NCBI RefSeq assembly: GCF_029813835.1
Contig: NZ_JARVKV010000030.1
Location: 1 to 64,000 of the forward strand
Direction of reading: 5' to 3'
Source of the DNA: Streptomyces sp. DH37
Lineage (GTDB): Bacteria > Actinomycetota > Actinomycetes > Streptomycetales > Streptomycetaceae
Length of the DNA stretch: 64,000 nucleotides
This document shows, piece after piece, positions 37,448 through 45,867 of the stretch. How positions within the stretch are numbered: the first letter of the stretch is position 1; every line of letters begins with the position of its first letter. Under the pieces are notes generated by a model. The model saw nothing but the letters and a program-made list of their open reading frames with translations. It made no database searches and was not told the DNA's origin. The translations under genes were made by a program, and so were the position numbers.

Positions 37448-37933
37448 TCACCGGTTCTGGCTCAAGTCCTGTGATCCGCAACACCGGGCTACCAGCTGAC
37501 TGTCGAACAGTACCTCTTCCTGAGGGCCGGATTCGGGTGCGAGGACGGCGCGAAGGCGGCTGACGCCCTGCCGCCACCTCGGGCCACCGGGGGTCTCGTC
37601 CCAGAGTTCGGCGAGCTCGGACTCCTCGGCGACCACGCGGTCGAGCGCTTCGACAGCAAGCGGCCGAAGACCGTCGGCGAAGACCGGAAGGGTCTCCTTG
37701 GGCCCGTAGCTTGTGCTGATCGGCTCACCGCCCGGGCACTGTGCAGCGATGGGAGCGGCGGCTGCGGCAGCCTCTGCGCCCTCTGGGCTTTCGAGGTAGT
37801 CCCGGGCCTGGATGGTGCGGCTGAGCGTCGTGCGCACGAGGCCCTCGCGCCTGTCCGGGGCCGCCTCGTCCAGGGTGTGGGCGAAGTCCGCGGCCATGTC
37901 GTTCTCGAAAGGGCCGATGTCCCAGGTTCCCAT
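37448..37933 (-). CDS. DUF4259 protein
   Basis: MGTWDIGPFENDMAADFAHT is the diagnostic opening of DUF4259, a family of unknown function. The protein is 161 residues, acidic and helical, with no export signal. ATG 37933 has GAGGAGAG five bases upstream. It stands alone beside an ISL3 remnant. The last 30 residues (DSQLVARCCGSQDLSQNR) look unusual for the family, so the 3' end may have been replaced. Confidence 0.8.
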   Translation of the reverse strand: MGTWDIGPFENDMAADFAHTLDEAAPDRREGLVRTTLSRTIQARDYLESPEGAEAAAAAAPIAAQCPGGEPISTSYGPKETLPVFADGLRPLAVEALDRVVAEESELAELWDETPGGPRWRQGVSRLRAVLAPESGPQEEVLFDSQLVARCCGSQDLSQNR

Positions 37934-37990
37934 GGCGCTCTCCTCGCGTTGACGTGCGGTGATCATCGCAGCGGCCACTGACAGCGGTTG

Positions 37991-38530
37991 TCAGAGGGAG
38001 AGCAGGGCGCGCTTCCGCAGGAGGGCCAGGCCGGCGCGGCCGAGCATCCGGCGCTTGAGCATCTTGATCCGGTTGACACGGCCTTCGATGACGCCCGAGT
38101 TCCAGGGCAGGGTGAGACCGGCGATGACCGCGTCGCGGTCTCGGTCGATGCCGGCGGCGAGGGTGTGGAGGCTGGGCAGGTCGTCCTGCCGGACGGCGTC
38201 GAGCAAATCGGGCAGCCGCTCGCCCTGGCAGCCGGTGAGCACGGTCGCGAAGGTGCGGACGTGCCGGGCGAGGGCGTCGAGTTCGGGGCAGTTCGTCCGG
38301 ATGGCCTTGAGTTGGTGCTGCTCGGCCTCGGTGAGGGTTTCCGGGTGCCGGAGGATCCATCCCGCGACGGTCCGGGGCGAGGGTGGCCGGGCGGTCACCG
38401 GCTGCGGTGATGTGCGCTTGTCGTGCAGGTAGGCGCGAACCCGCTGGCAGTTGCCCTGGTAGCCAAGCGGGACGATCTCCTCCCACAGCCTCCACGCGTT
38501 CGGCCGGGCCCGTCGGCGGCTGGGGGGCAA
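37991..38530 (-). pseudogene. ISL3-family transposase C-terminal fragment
   Basis: YQGNCQRVRAYLHDKR, SPRTVAGWILRHPETLTEAE, GLTLPWNSGVIEGRVNRIKM and LKRRMLGRAGLALLRKRAL match the C-terminal half of ISL3 transposases, with the last acidic catalytic residue in GVIEGRVN. The N-terminal zinc-binding and first DDE residues are absent. It is fused into an AlbA-like gene at about 38525. Confidence 0.8.
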
Positions 38531-38768
38531 GGGTGAGGGTGCGGTGTTCGGTGTCCTCGGCGACGCCGATAGCAGGGTGCCGCCGTCGACGGCGAAGGAC
38601 GCCAGGTCCCGGGCGAGTTCCTTGTTGGAGCTCTCGCCCGGGGCCCGGGGCCTCCTTGGCGTCCAGGTGGTGCGACTCGCCGATCAGGCCCTGCTCCAAG
38701 ACGGTGCGCAGGTCGGCCTCGGTCTTCGGCGCCCAGCCGGGGGTGTCGGGTGAGAGGCAGGTCGACAT
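38531..38768 (-). pseudogene. AlbA_2/Schlafen-like domain fragment
   Basis: ATG 38768 starts MSTCLSPDTPGWAPKTEADL and continues RTVLEQGLIGESHHLDAKE, the opening of AlbA_2 domains. Frame changes follow, after which IGVAEDTEHRTLTLAP, also typical of the domain, is read. The gene is cut by ISL3 sequence. Full relatives are putative nucleic-acid-binding ATPases. Confidence 0.6.
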
Positions 38769-38856
38769 CGGTCAGGCCTTCCTCGCGAATGGTTGGGTGC
38801 GTGTCCTACGGCCGTGCCCCTGACGACGGCGTGGTACCGCTGGTACCGTGGGGGCC

Positions 38857-39162
38857 ATGACGGAATCGAAGGCGATGAATCTGCGGTTCCCCGACCCCGA
38901 GCAGCGGGCCGCGATCGCGGCGGCCGCTCGGGAAGCGGGGGTGAGCATGCAGGAGTACATCCTGTCGGCCGCCTACGACCGTGCCACCGCGGTGGAGCGG
39001 CGGTTCCTGGAGGGTTTCAGGATGTCGATGGACCGCAGCGGCGCGGCGTTCGCCGCCGAGCCCGCCACTATCGATCCCACTGCCGAGCAGCGGGCCTCCG
39101 AGCGGGCCGCCCGGCACGAGATGGGCCAGCGCGCGCAGCCGGGGCGGGGCGACGCCGCGTGA
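38857..39162 (+). CDS. antitoxin-like ribbon-helix-helix protein
   Basis: The 101-residue product has MNLRFPDPEQRAAIAAAARE, AGVSMQEYILSAAYDRATA, a CopG/Arc-like ribbon-helix-helix core. The C-terminal half is polar and alanine-rich. It overlaps the Fic-like gene by four bases, the usual antitoxin-toxin order. ATG 38857 is chosen; a GTG three codons upstream also exists. It probably binds its own promoter and neutralises the partner. Confidence 0.75.
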   Translation: MTESKAMNLRFPDPEQRAAIAAAAREAGVSMQEYILSAAYDRATAVERRFLEGFRMSMDRSGAAFAAEPATIDPTAEQRASERAARHEMGQRAQPGRGDAA

Positions 39163-39545
39163 GCGAGCCCGACCCGGTCCACCGGCTGGATGTTCCCTTC
39201 CTGCTGCACGCCGCTGAGCTCCTCGACGGCGACCCCCAGGTCGATGATCTGGGGCCGCTGTACGCGGCGGTCGCCCGCACCGGCGCCCGGGCTCTGGACC
39301 ACGACGTCTACGGCTCACCTCACCTCAAGGCCGGCGCGCTGCTGCAGACCCTGGCCAAGCTCCCCTGCCTGGAGCACTCGAACGAGGCGTTCGCCTGGCA
39401 CTCGACCGAGGCGTTCCTCGCCCTGAACGGCCACCGGCTGGACTACCCACCCAAGGAAGCCGTCGCCCTGGTACGGGACGCGGCTAGCGGCGCCCTCGGA
39501 GTCGCCGGAATCGCCCGCCGACTGCGCACCTGGACCACCACCTGA
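39159..39545 (+). CDS. degenerate Fic/Doc-family toxin-like protein
   Basis: At 128 residues it has Doc-like length and order: LDVPFLLHAAELLDGDPQVD, LYAAVARTGARALDHDVYG, then LEHSNEAFAWHSTEAFLALN, GHRLDYPP. In functional Fic and Doc proteins the loop is HPFxxGN(K/R)R. Here the region reads LEHSNEAFAW, so the invariant catalytic HPF and GN residues are replaced. This form recurs in Streptomyces proteins annotated as Fic-family toxin components. It may be an inactive or altered AMP/phosphotransferase. GTG 39159 overlaps the antitoxin stop. Confidence 0.7.
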   Translation: MSEPDPVHRLDVPFLLHAAELLDGDPQVDDLGPLYAAVARTGARALDHDVYGSPHLKAGALLQTLAKLPCLEHSNEAFAWHSTEAFLALNGHRLDYPPKEAVALVRDAASGALGVAGIARRLRTWTTT

Positions 39546-39632
39546 GCCACTCGGCGGAGTGGCAGCCGAAGCAAAGGAGCGCCGCCGGCCTCAGCACCTG
39601 ACCGACTGCCCCGGCCCTCTGCTCCGCAGCCG

Positions 39633-39713
39633 GGCCGGAGTCAGCCGCGGCCGGTGCGCCGGTCGATGTGGGCCTGCAGCAGGCGCATCGCCGGCCGGTG
39701 GTCGTAGGACGCG
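39633..39713. repeat. 81-bp repeat, copy 1 (ankyrin gene remnant)
   Basis: This segment matches 54339-54422 except for one C/T difference and a three-base deletion. On the minus strand it encodes ASYDHRPAMRLLQAHIDRRT, the end of an ankyrin-type protein whose larger copy lies at 54347. Only this stub is present here. Confidence 0.8.
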
Positions 39714-39767
39714 CTGCCCTGGGGAGTCGCAGTTCCGTTCCCAGTACACCCAACGGAGACGAAGCGC

Positions 39768-40250
39768 ATGCTGTCAGCGGACGAGCCGTTCGCGGAGTAC
39801 AACCCCCTCGCAGCACTGGTGCTGACTCTGTCCGGTGTCGTCGGCACCCCGACACTCCTCCTGTGCGGACTCTGGACCGGGATCGTGCTGCTGGTTCGCA
39901 TCAAGAAGGCTCCGGCCGCAGCGACGTGGACGGCGGCCCTGAAGTCAGCTGCGCTCCTGGTGTGGGCCGGGGCGGTCGGCATGTACACCTGGGGACTGCT
40001 GCACCTGATGTTCACCGACGACTACGGCGAGTCCATGGCGTGCCATGCTGTCGGCGGGAAGCATGTCGTCGGCTACGACCCCTCGTTCGTCCCACTGCGT
40101 TTCGGGTGCCGCTTGGACGACGGACGGACGGTCGACGTGATCGTTCCCGGCTACGTCAACGCGTGGGCGTTCTCGCTGGCCGGATGCGCCCTGGTCCTCA
40201 CCCTGATCGTGCGGGCCAGAAACAAGCGGAGCGGGGAGAGGACCGGCTGA
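39768..40250 (+). CDS. small membrane protein, 160 aa
   Basis: Three hydrophobic segments are clear: LAALVLTLSGVVGTPTLLLC, SAALLVWAGAVGMYTWGLL and AWAFSLAGCALVLTLIV. The loop between the second and third contains two cysteines and a GGKHVVGYDPSFVPLRFGC motif, probably outside the membrane. No known family. ATG 39768 follows GGAGACGAAGC. It is in the same orientation as the truncated membrane gene that follows. Confidence 0.65.
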   Translation: MLSADEPFAEYNPLAALVLTLSGVVGTPTLLLCGLWTGIVLLVRIKKAPAAATWTAALKSAALLVWAGAVGMYTWGLLHLMFTDDYGESMACHAVGGKHVVGYDPSFVPLRFGCRLDDGRTVDVIVPGYVNAWAFSLAGCALVLTLIVRARNKRSGERTG

Positions 40251-40361
40251 CGGTCGGCGCCGCTTGGCCCGCCGGCCGTTCACGGCCTTGAGCGGAGGCT
40301 CGGTCACCACGTTCGCCTCTACCTCCTCGGTCCCAAAGCCCCCAGGCTCCTCGCGGCAGCG

Positions 40362-41040
40362 GTGATGCTGATCGACGGGCACCTCCGGGGCTTCTGGCCG
40401 GCGGCCCCGGGGGAAACCGCCTGGCTGCGCCACCTGAACGGGCAAGGCACCGGCGAATGCCGCTCCTTGAACCAGGAACCGTCCCCGCGCAGTCTCGGCG
40501 CGACCGCGGCCTCCAGCCTCGGCCTGGTCGCCGCGGCCCTGGCCGCGCTGCTGCTCAAGGAGAACAGGAGACGGACCGCATCGGCATGGGCCCTGTTCCT
40601 GGCCTGCACTCCCGCCGCGGCCGCGCTGGCCATGCCCCTGAGTTTCGACGGCACCCAGGCGCGTGACGCCTCCGCCCTCCGGTGCGCCGGGGACGCGCCG
40701 CGGGTGTGCCCGTGGCCGGAACAGCAACCGCGCAGGGACGTCTTCGTCCGCGAGGCCACCGACGCGGCCGAGCGTCTGCAAACCGCCGGTCTTCAGCCAC
40801 CCGCGCGCATCGAGTTCGGCATGGTCAAGCCCGACCCGCCGGACACCCGGGCGGTAACCGCCACCAGCCTCCTGCCCACCGAACCCCCCGCCTGCTCCCA
40901 GCAGCCAGACGCCCGGTACCCCGGAGACGCAGCCTTCGCCCCCTTGTACGTCTGGCTCGCCCTGACCGCCGGCTCCTCACCGGACCTCCTGACCGGGCGC
41001 TGGCCGCAGGAGGCCGCCTCCCTGGCCCAACAGGTCCGCA
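40362..41040 (+). pseudogene. truncated membrane protein gene
   Basis: GTG 40362 opens a frame with LGATAASSLGLVAAALAALL and TASAWALFLACTPAAAALAM as membrane segments, then ALRCAGDAPRVCPWPEQQPR and DVFVREATDAAERLQTAGLQ, blocks I associate with uncharacterised Streptomyces membrane proteins near ABC genes. The conserved order ends near 41040, where unrelated DUF2399-type sequence starts in another frame. N-terminal membrane helices also seem to be missing. Confidence 0.5.
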
Positions 41041-41748
41041 ACGGGGCGGGCAGACCGCCGCCGCCTGGTCCACGAGGCGGCCGGCGACCCCCACGGCCTG
41101 GATCCCGGAACCGACCTGGGCGGGCTGGCCCCAGCCATCGCTGCTTGCCGGCCCGCACCGCCCGGCGGGGGCCGGCGTGCGGCCTGGGCGCGGCTGGGTG
41201 TCGACGAGGACCGGTTCACCGGCGGCCTGCTCGTCCTCAACCTCTCCCCCGCCACCCGGCGCATCCCCGCCGGGGAGCCCGTGGTGCTTCACCCCCTGGA
41301 CCCTGCAGCGCGCCGCATGGCCCGCCCCCGGAGCGGGAGAGCGGTGGGTGTTCGTCACCGAGAACCCCTCGGTGACAGCGGCCGCCCTCGAACACGACGG
41401 GGCGCGGCACGCCCGGCTGCTGCGCACGGTGGGCACCCCCTCGGCGCAGGAACTGGCCGCCCTGGCCCGCCTGGCCGAACGAGGGTGGCGCATCGCCGCC
41501 CGCACCGACTTCGACCCCGCGGGCCTGGCCCATGTTCGCGCCGTCCTCCACCCTGCCCCCTACCGGCCCGCGCGCCTGGAAACCGGGCAGCTGCCGCCAC
41601 CGGCCGGGACCCCGCCCTGGCCGGTGCCATGCGCGCCCGCGCCCGCCCGGCCTACGAAGAAGCCCTGCTGGACGAGCTGTGCGCCGACCTGCACGCCGGG
41701 CCCCCCGTATCCCTGCCGCGCAGACCTCGTCCGCCCGGCCGGCAGCTG
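41040..41748 (+). pseudogene. TIGR02679/DUF2399-like protein fragment
   Basis: Frame one gives WARLGVDEDRFTGGLLVLNL and GEPVVLHPLDPAARR, then after a shift near 41310 WVFVTENPSVTAAALEHDGA, LLRTVGTPSAQELAALARLA, RIAARTDFDPAGLAHV, then a second shift to RPAYEEALLDELCADL. VFVTENPSV, GTPS and DFDPAG are hallmarks of DUF2399, a Toprim-like nuclease domain related to JetD of Wadjet plasmid-defence systems. Only the C-terminal half is present and it is broken twice. Confidence 0.6.
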
Positions 41749-41952
41749 ACCGGCCGGGCGGACGACCGCAGTCGGCGGCCGGTGGACCGGTCAGGCCGCG
41801 GGTGCGGTGCCGGCGATCCGGCCCCTGTCGGCGTACGCCTGAACGTGCTCAACCCCGTACAGAGGTGAACGTGCTCAGTTGATGATGCGTTGACCACGGG
41901 TTCTCGTCAGTCCGCAGTGGACGGTCGACGGCGTCCGACGGCCGGGCACTTC

Positions 41953-42876
41953 TCATGCCACCTTGATGACAACCTTGCCCGAGGTGTGACCGTTCTCGAC
42001 GGTGGCGAGGGCGGCCGGGGCGTCGGAGAGCGGATGGACCGCGGTGATGACGGGTACGAGGAGTCCGTCGAGGGCCAGCCGGGCCGACCACTCCAGGTTC
42101 TCGCGGTCGACGCGACGCTCGACGAAACGCCCACCGAGATCGGGCACAGACATATCACCCACAGCGATGACGTTGCGGGGATCCTGGGCCAGCGGAGCGA
42201 CCGTCCGCAGCGAGGGGCCTCCGGCCAGGTCGACGATCCCGTCGAAGCCGTCCGGAACCAGCTCGCGTGCCGCGGCGGCGACGTCCTCGGCGGTGTAGTC
42301 GATGAACCGCACCCCGATGGCCTCGGCATGCTCGCGTTTGGCGGTACTCCCGGTGCCGATCACACGCAGCTCGCGCCCGATAGCCAGCCGGGCGACGGCG
42401 AGGCCGACCCCGCCCCCGACTCCGTTGACCAGGACCGTGGCACCGGCCGGGAGGCTGAGCTGGTCGAGCACGTCCACCGCGGTCGTCCCGGCTACTGGCA
42501 GCGTTGCCGCCACGGTCGCGGGCAGACCCTCCGGGATGCGCGCGGTGTTCGGCGCGGACAGCACCGTCGTCTCGGCGTAGGTGCCGCCACCGGTGAGTGC
42601 GAAGCCGAAGACCGCGTCACCCACCTCGAGCCCGTTGACGTCCTCGCCCCGGGCGAGAACGGTTCCGGCTGCCTCCATGCCCAGCACGCGGGGAAACGGA
42701 CGCCCGCCGTCGAGCCCGTCGACCAGACCCGAGCGCAGAAGGTGGTCGAGGGGATTCACGCCGGCGACCTCGACCTGGATCAGCACCTCGCCGCGACCGG
42801 GGACAGGGTCGGGACGATCGAAGAACTCCTGCACCTCGGGCCCGCCGTACCTGCCGAAACCCCACGCCTGCCCCAT
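41953..42876 (-). CDS. NADP-dependent quinone oxidoreductase-like protein (zinc-free MDR)
   Basis: The 307-residue protein is a medium-chain dehydrogenase/reductase of the quinone oxidoreductase type: GEVLIQVEVAGVNPLDHLLR, FPRVLGMEAAGTVLARGEDV, and the NADP motif VLVNGVGGGVGLAVARLA. Structural and catalytic zinc cysteines are absent, as is normal for the subgroup. It probably reduces quinones or enones. The minus-strand gene is 106 bases downstream of a MerR regulator gene and has a MerR-type long-spacer promoter ahead of it. Confidence 0.88.
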   Translation of the reverse strand: MGQAWGFGRYGGPEVQEFFDRPDPVPGRGEVLIQVEVAGVNPLDHLLRSGLVDGLDGGRPFPRVLGMEAAGTVLARGEDVNGLEVGDAVFGFALTGGGTYAETTVLSAPNTARIPEGLPATVAATLPVAGTTAVDVLDQLSLPAGATVLVNGVGGGVGLAVARLAIGRELRVIGTGSTAKREHAEAIGVRFIDYTAEDVAAAARELVPDGFDGIVDLAGGPSLRTVAPLAQDPRNVIAVGDMSVPDLGGRFVERRVDRENLEWSARLALDGLLVPVITAVHPLSDAPAALATVENGHTSGKVVIKVA

Positions 42877-42926
42877 CTTCCGCCGCCTCCTGTATGACCG
42901 ACCCGGTGTTTCCGGGCGTTGTCGCC

Positions 42927-42958
42927 ATCCTCACCTCTGACATTGATGTGAGGGGCAA
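42927..42958 (-). promoter_or_regulatory. MerR-type long-spacer promoter with inverted repeat
   Basis: On the minus strand TTGCCC (42958-42953) and GAGGAT (42932-42927) are 20 bases apart, an over-long spacer as in MerR-activated promoters. The 6-bp repeat CCTCAC/GTGAGG (42929-42934, 42948-42953) lies within this window. The oxidoreductase start is about 50 bases downstream. Confidence 0.5.
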
Positions 42959-42982
42959 CCGGCTGAGACGCAGATCACAGCA

Positions 42983-43378
42983 TCAGGCCGACCGCGCCAC
43001 CGGTCCCGGGGCCGCGGACAGCTCCACCCGGTGTCGGCTGTTGGCCCTGATCAGCACGTCGAGTGCATCCCGGGTCTCGATCAGGTGCGCAATGTCGGCG
43101 TCGATCCGGTCGCGATCACGCATCATCGCCGTGAACGTCTCCTCGGCGACGCCCAGGTCACCCGGGACGTCCACACACGGCAGCACGGTCGCGATCACCC
43201 TGCTGGACATACCCGCGTCGAACAGCTGTCGGATGAGTGACACGCGCTGGACCGCAGCATCGGAATAGTGACGCTGCCCCGCGTCGGAGCGTGAGCTGGT
43301 CAGCAGGCCCTGCTCTTCGTAGTACCGCAGTGAGCGCGGACTCACGCCCGTGCGCTTGGACAACTCGCCTATCCGCAT
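42983..43378 (-). CDS. MerR-family transcriptional regulator
   Basis: At 131 residues it has the winged helix MRIGELSKRTGVSPRSLRYY, EEQGLLTSSRSDAGQRHY and a dimerisation coiled coil (ETFTAMMRDRDRIDADIAHL, IETRDALDVLI). It lacks the metal-binding cysteine cluster; one cysteine occurs in VLPCVDVPGD. It probably activates the oxidoreductase gene downstream in response to an organic or redox signal. Confidence 0.9.
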   Translation of the reverse strand: MRIGELSKRTGVSPRSLRYYEEQGLLTSSRSDAGQRHYSDAAVQRVSLIRQLFDAGMSSRVIATVLPCVDVPGDLGVAEETFTAMMRDRDRIDADIAHLIETRDALDVLIRANSRHRVELSAAPGPVARSA

Positions 43379-43488
43379 TCCTGGAGCCTACGCCCGCGTG
43401 CTCCGGGTTCAGACCGCCGTCGAGTCATGGACGCTCGCGGACACCCCCACGGCCGTGGCACAACGAGGGCGGGGACGGGCCGGTAGTC

Positions 43489-44480
43489 TCAGCTCAGGAC
43501 GTCTCGCAGCAGCCTGGCGTGCTTTACCGTCTGGCTCGATCCGGTGCGCGCGGCCACCGCCTCGACCTCGGGGGTACGGCTCTTGGCCGCGCAGCGCAAA
43601 GCGCACTCGACCGCGAGCGCGAGGAGTGCCCCGGCTTCCCGGACCGGTGTGCCGCGCAGCAGCGCGGGCAGGGCGGCCTCCGGTACGGACCAGACCGTGA
43701 CGTACGCGCCGGTCTCGGCTGCCGCGCGCAGTCCGTCGGTGACGCGTTTCGGTGAGCTCGATCCGTTGCGTATCAACGCCTGCAACTGCCCCGCGAGCAG
43801 CCGGCCGTCCAGCCGCCTCTGGGCGGCGAGCAAGAGCAGGGCGTCCACCGCGTCGTCACGGTCGTAGCCGATCCAGGGACAGCCGATCTTCCAGGCGATC
43901 CGCCCGTGCAGGGCGTACCCCGCCGGGCCGCCCGCTTCGGCCAGACGCGCGAGCATGCGGCTGTTCACCGAGTCCTTGGCGTGTGCGGCCACCTTGTCGC
44001 GGTGATGTGGCAGCTGAGCGACCCAGTACGGTGCAGCGTAGGCGCCGTGAAGGCTGTGGCTGCCTATGGGGAACGGTCCCGTTCGTATGGACCGAACACG
44101 ACCGCGGCGACCGGCGGAGGCGGAATATCCCGATCCGGCCCGAGGTGCGCGGGCTCCCACCGTCCGGGCGGGGCGCCGGCCGGATCGGCGGCCGGCCACT
44201 TCTCCGGAGTCGAGTCCTGGTGCGGCAGACCACCCTCGCGCAGCCAGCGCGCCAGCCGTCGGCCGTCGGCCGTCGGCCGTCGGCCGTCGGCCGTCGTCCG
44301 GCGTCCGGCGTCCGGCGTCCGGCGTCCGGCGTCCGGCTGCAGGTCACCCGCGGCGCGCCGCACCTGCTCATCCGCTGTGGAGGTCACTCGCAGCAGGACC
44401 TGCGCCAGATCGACCGCCGCCGGTTCGACCCGCATACGCTCCGGCTCGGCGACGCGCTCCACCAGGCACCGTGCGCCCCG
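43489..44480 (-). pseudogene. decayed large cytoplasmic protein gene (C-terminal part)
   Basis: The minus strand reads VAEPERMRVEPAAVDLAQVL, LARWLREGGLPHQDSTPEKW in one frame and, after a shift near 44090, SLHGAYAAPYWVAQLPHHRD, LHGRIAWKIGCPWIGYDRDD, AVDALLLLAAQRRLDGRLLA, ending at 43489. It resembles uncharacterised Streptomyces proteins of about 900 residues (possibly the DUF6493 group; tentative). A run of heptanucleotide repeats (44255-44337) interrupts the coding sequence. Confidence 0.5.
44255..44337. repeat. tandem heptanucleotide repeats (GCCGTCG)6 then (TCCGGCG)5
   Basis: Six exact copies of GCCGTCG (44255-44296) are followed by five exact copies of TCCGGCG (44297-44331) and a partial copy. 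Seven-base units shift the reading frame with each gain or loss. The run lies inside the decayed gene at 43489. Confidence 0.95.
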
Positions 44481-44960
44481 CTTGCCGGTGAACTCCTTGC
44501 CGTATCCCGGCTGTATGCAGCCGCGACGACGCTATCCCAGCGGCCGTCCGACGCCCGGTGGGAGCTGATCCGCCCCATGCTGGAAGCCTGGCGAGCGGCC
44601 CGCGCCGACATCCGCCGGGCCACCGGGAGAGCTCGGTGGTCAGGGCGTCGTCCATTTTCCCGGTCCGGCCACCCGTGGGTGTCCAGCAGCGGGCCGTCCA
44701 GCGGCCTGCCGACCAGTTCGGCGTGGGTACGGTGCGGGGGCGGGCCGGAGTTGGGGGCGTCGTGCTCCGCGCCGTCTCGTACGACGTCCGGTCCTGTTCG
44801 TGCTTCAACCGCGTCCCGTGGCGGAGCGGGCGGGGGCGGGTCGCGCATCCCCCGTGAGAGCCACAGGAACTGTCCATGCGGGGGTGATTCGCGGACGTCC
44901 TCGGGTTCCTAGCGTGGTCGTCAGGTCACCACGGGTGTGACCACTACCGGGGAGGCCACC

Positions 44961-45839
44961 ATGGGCACCACGTCAGCCGTACGACACGGCACAGGCTCCG
45001 GCCCGGACAAGGACCGCGAGAGAGACGGCGGCCGTTTCGGCCGGATCGTGCGCTCTCCGCTCGGCTGGATGCTGACGGGAATGGTCGGCGTCGGCCTGGT
45101 CTCGGGTCTGACGGCGACCGGACCCGGACCGGTGCCGGTGCTGGGCGCAGCCGCCGCGGTGGCCGTGTACTGGGTGGTCATGCGGCGTGTCGCGCGACGC
45201 CCTACGCCGGAGACCGCCTGGTCCGGAGCCGGCCGGGAGGCGCTGCTGGGCGGCGGGATCGGCCTGGGCTTCATCCTCGTCTCCGCCCTTCTGATCACGG
45301 CGTTCGGAGGCTATTCGTTCTCCTGGGCAGGCAATGGCTTCATGTCGGTCGTCTGGGCCGCAGTCGCGGTGCAGGCCGGCGCTGCGGTCACCGAGGAGCT
45401 GCTGTTCCGCGGTCTTGCCCTGCAGGCTCTGGAGAAACTGTGGGGCAGCCGGGCCGCCATCGTGATCACCTCGCTGTTCTTCGGTATCGCCCACCTGGGA
45501 GCCCCGGGCGCGAGCGCGTGGAGCGGACTGGCGATCGCTCTGGAGGCGGGAGTCCTGCTCGGAGCCGCGTTCTTGTGGCGGCGTAACATCTGGTTCGTCG
45601 CGGGTCTGCACTTCGCCTGGAACACCACGGAGCAGCTGCTCGGCGTCCCGGTCTCCGGACACACGCCCGAGGGTCTGTTCACCGTCGATGTCCATGGCTC
45701 CGCCTTCCTGACCGGTGGCGGCTTTGGCCTGGAGGCATCGATTGTGCCCGTCCTCATCGGCGTGGCTCTCGCCGTCCCGATGCTCGTCCTCGCCCACCGG
45801 AACGGTGGCATCAGGGCCCGCCGGCGGGCGGGCCACTGA
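44961..45839 (+). CDS. CPBP-family intramembrane metalloprotease
   Basis: The 292-residue membrane protein has the CPBP/Abi motifs in order: EELLFRG (EExxxR), FFGIAHLG (FxxxH) and HFAWN (HxxxN). About seven hydrophobic segments are visible. The family cleaves or modifies membrane proteins and prenylated substrates. GGGGAGG lies five bases before ATG 44961; a GTG eight codons upstream is less likely. It is followed 28 bases later by a two-component system and may be its target or part of the signal pathway. Confidence 0.9.
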   Translation: MGTTSAVRHGTGSGPDKDRERDGGRFGRIVRSPLGWMLTGMVGVGLVSGLTATGPGPVPVLGAAAAVAVYWVVMRRVARRPTPETAWSGAGREALLGGGIGLGFILVSALLITAFGGYSFSWAGNGFMSVVWAAVAVQAGAAVTEELLFRGLALQALEKLWGSRAAIVITSLFFGIAHLGAPGASAWSGLAIALEAGVLLGAAFLWRRNIWFVAGLHFAWNTTEQLLGVPVSGHTPEGLFTVDVHGSAFLTGGGFGLEASIVPVLIGVALAVPMLVLAHRNGGIRARRRAGH

Positions 45840-45867
45840 GACATGCCGACTGGAGGAGACGGAAGTG

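Noticed and set aside
44255-44337. CRISPR array
   Set aside because: The units are contiguous 7-mers without spacers.
44961-45839. CPBP protein as a bacteriocin-immunity gene
   Set aside because: No bacteriocin or lanthipeptide genes are near; the adjacent two-component system is a more direct context.
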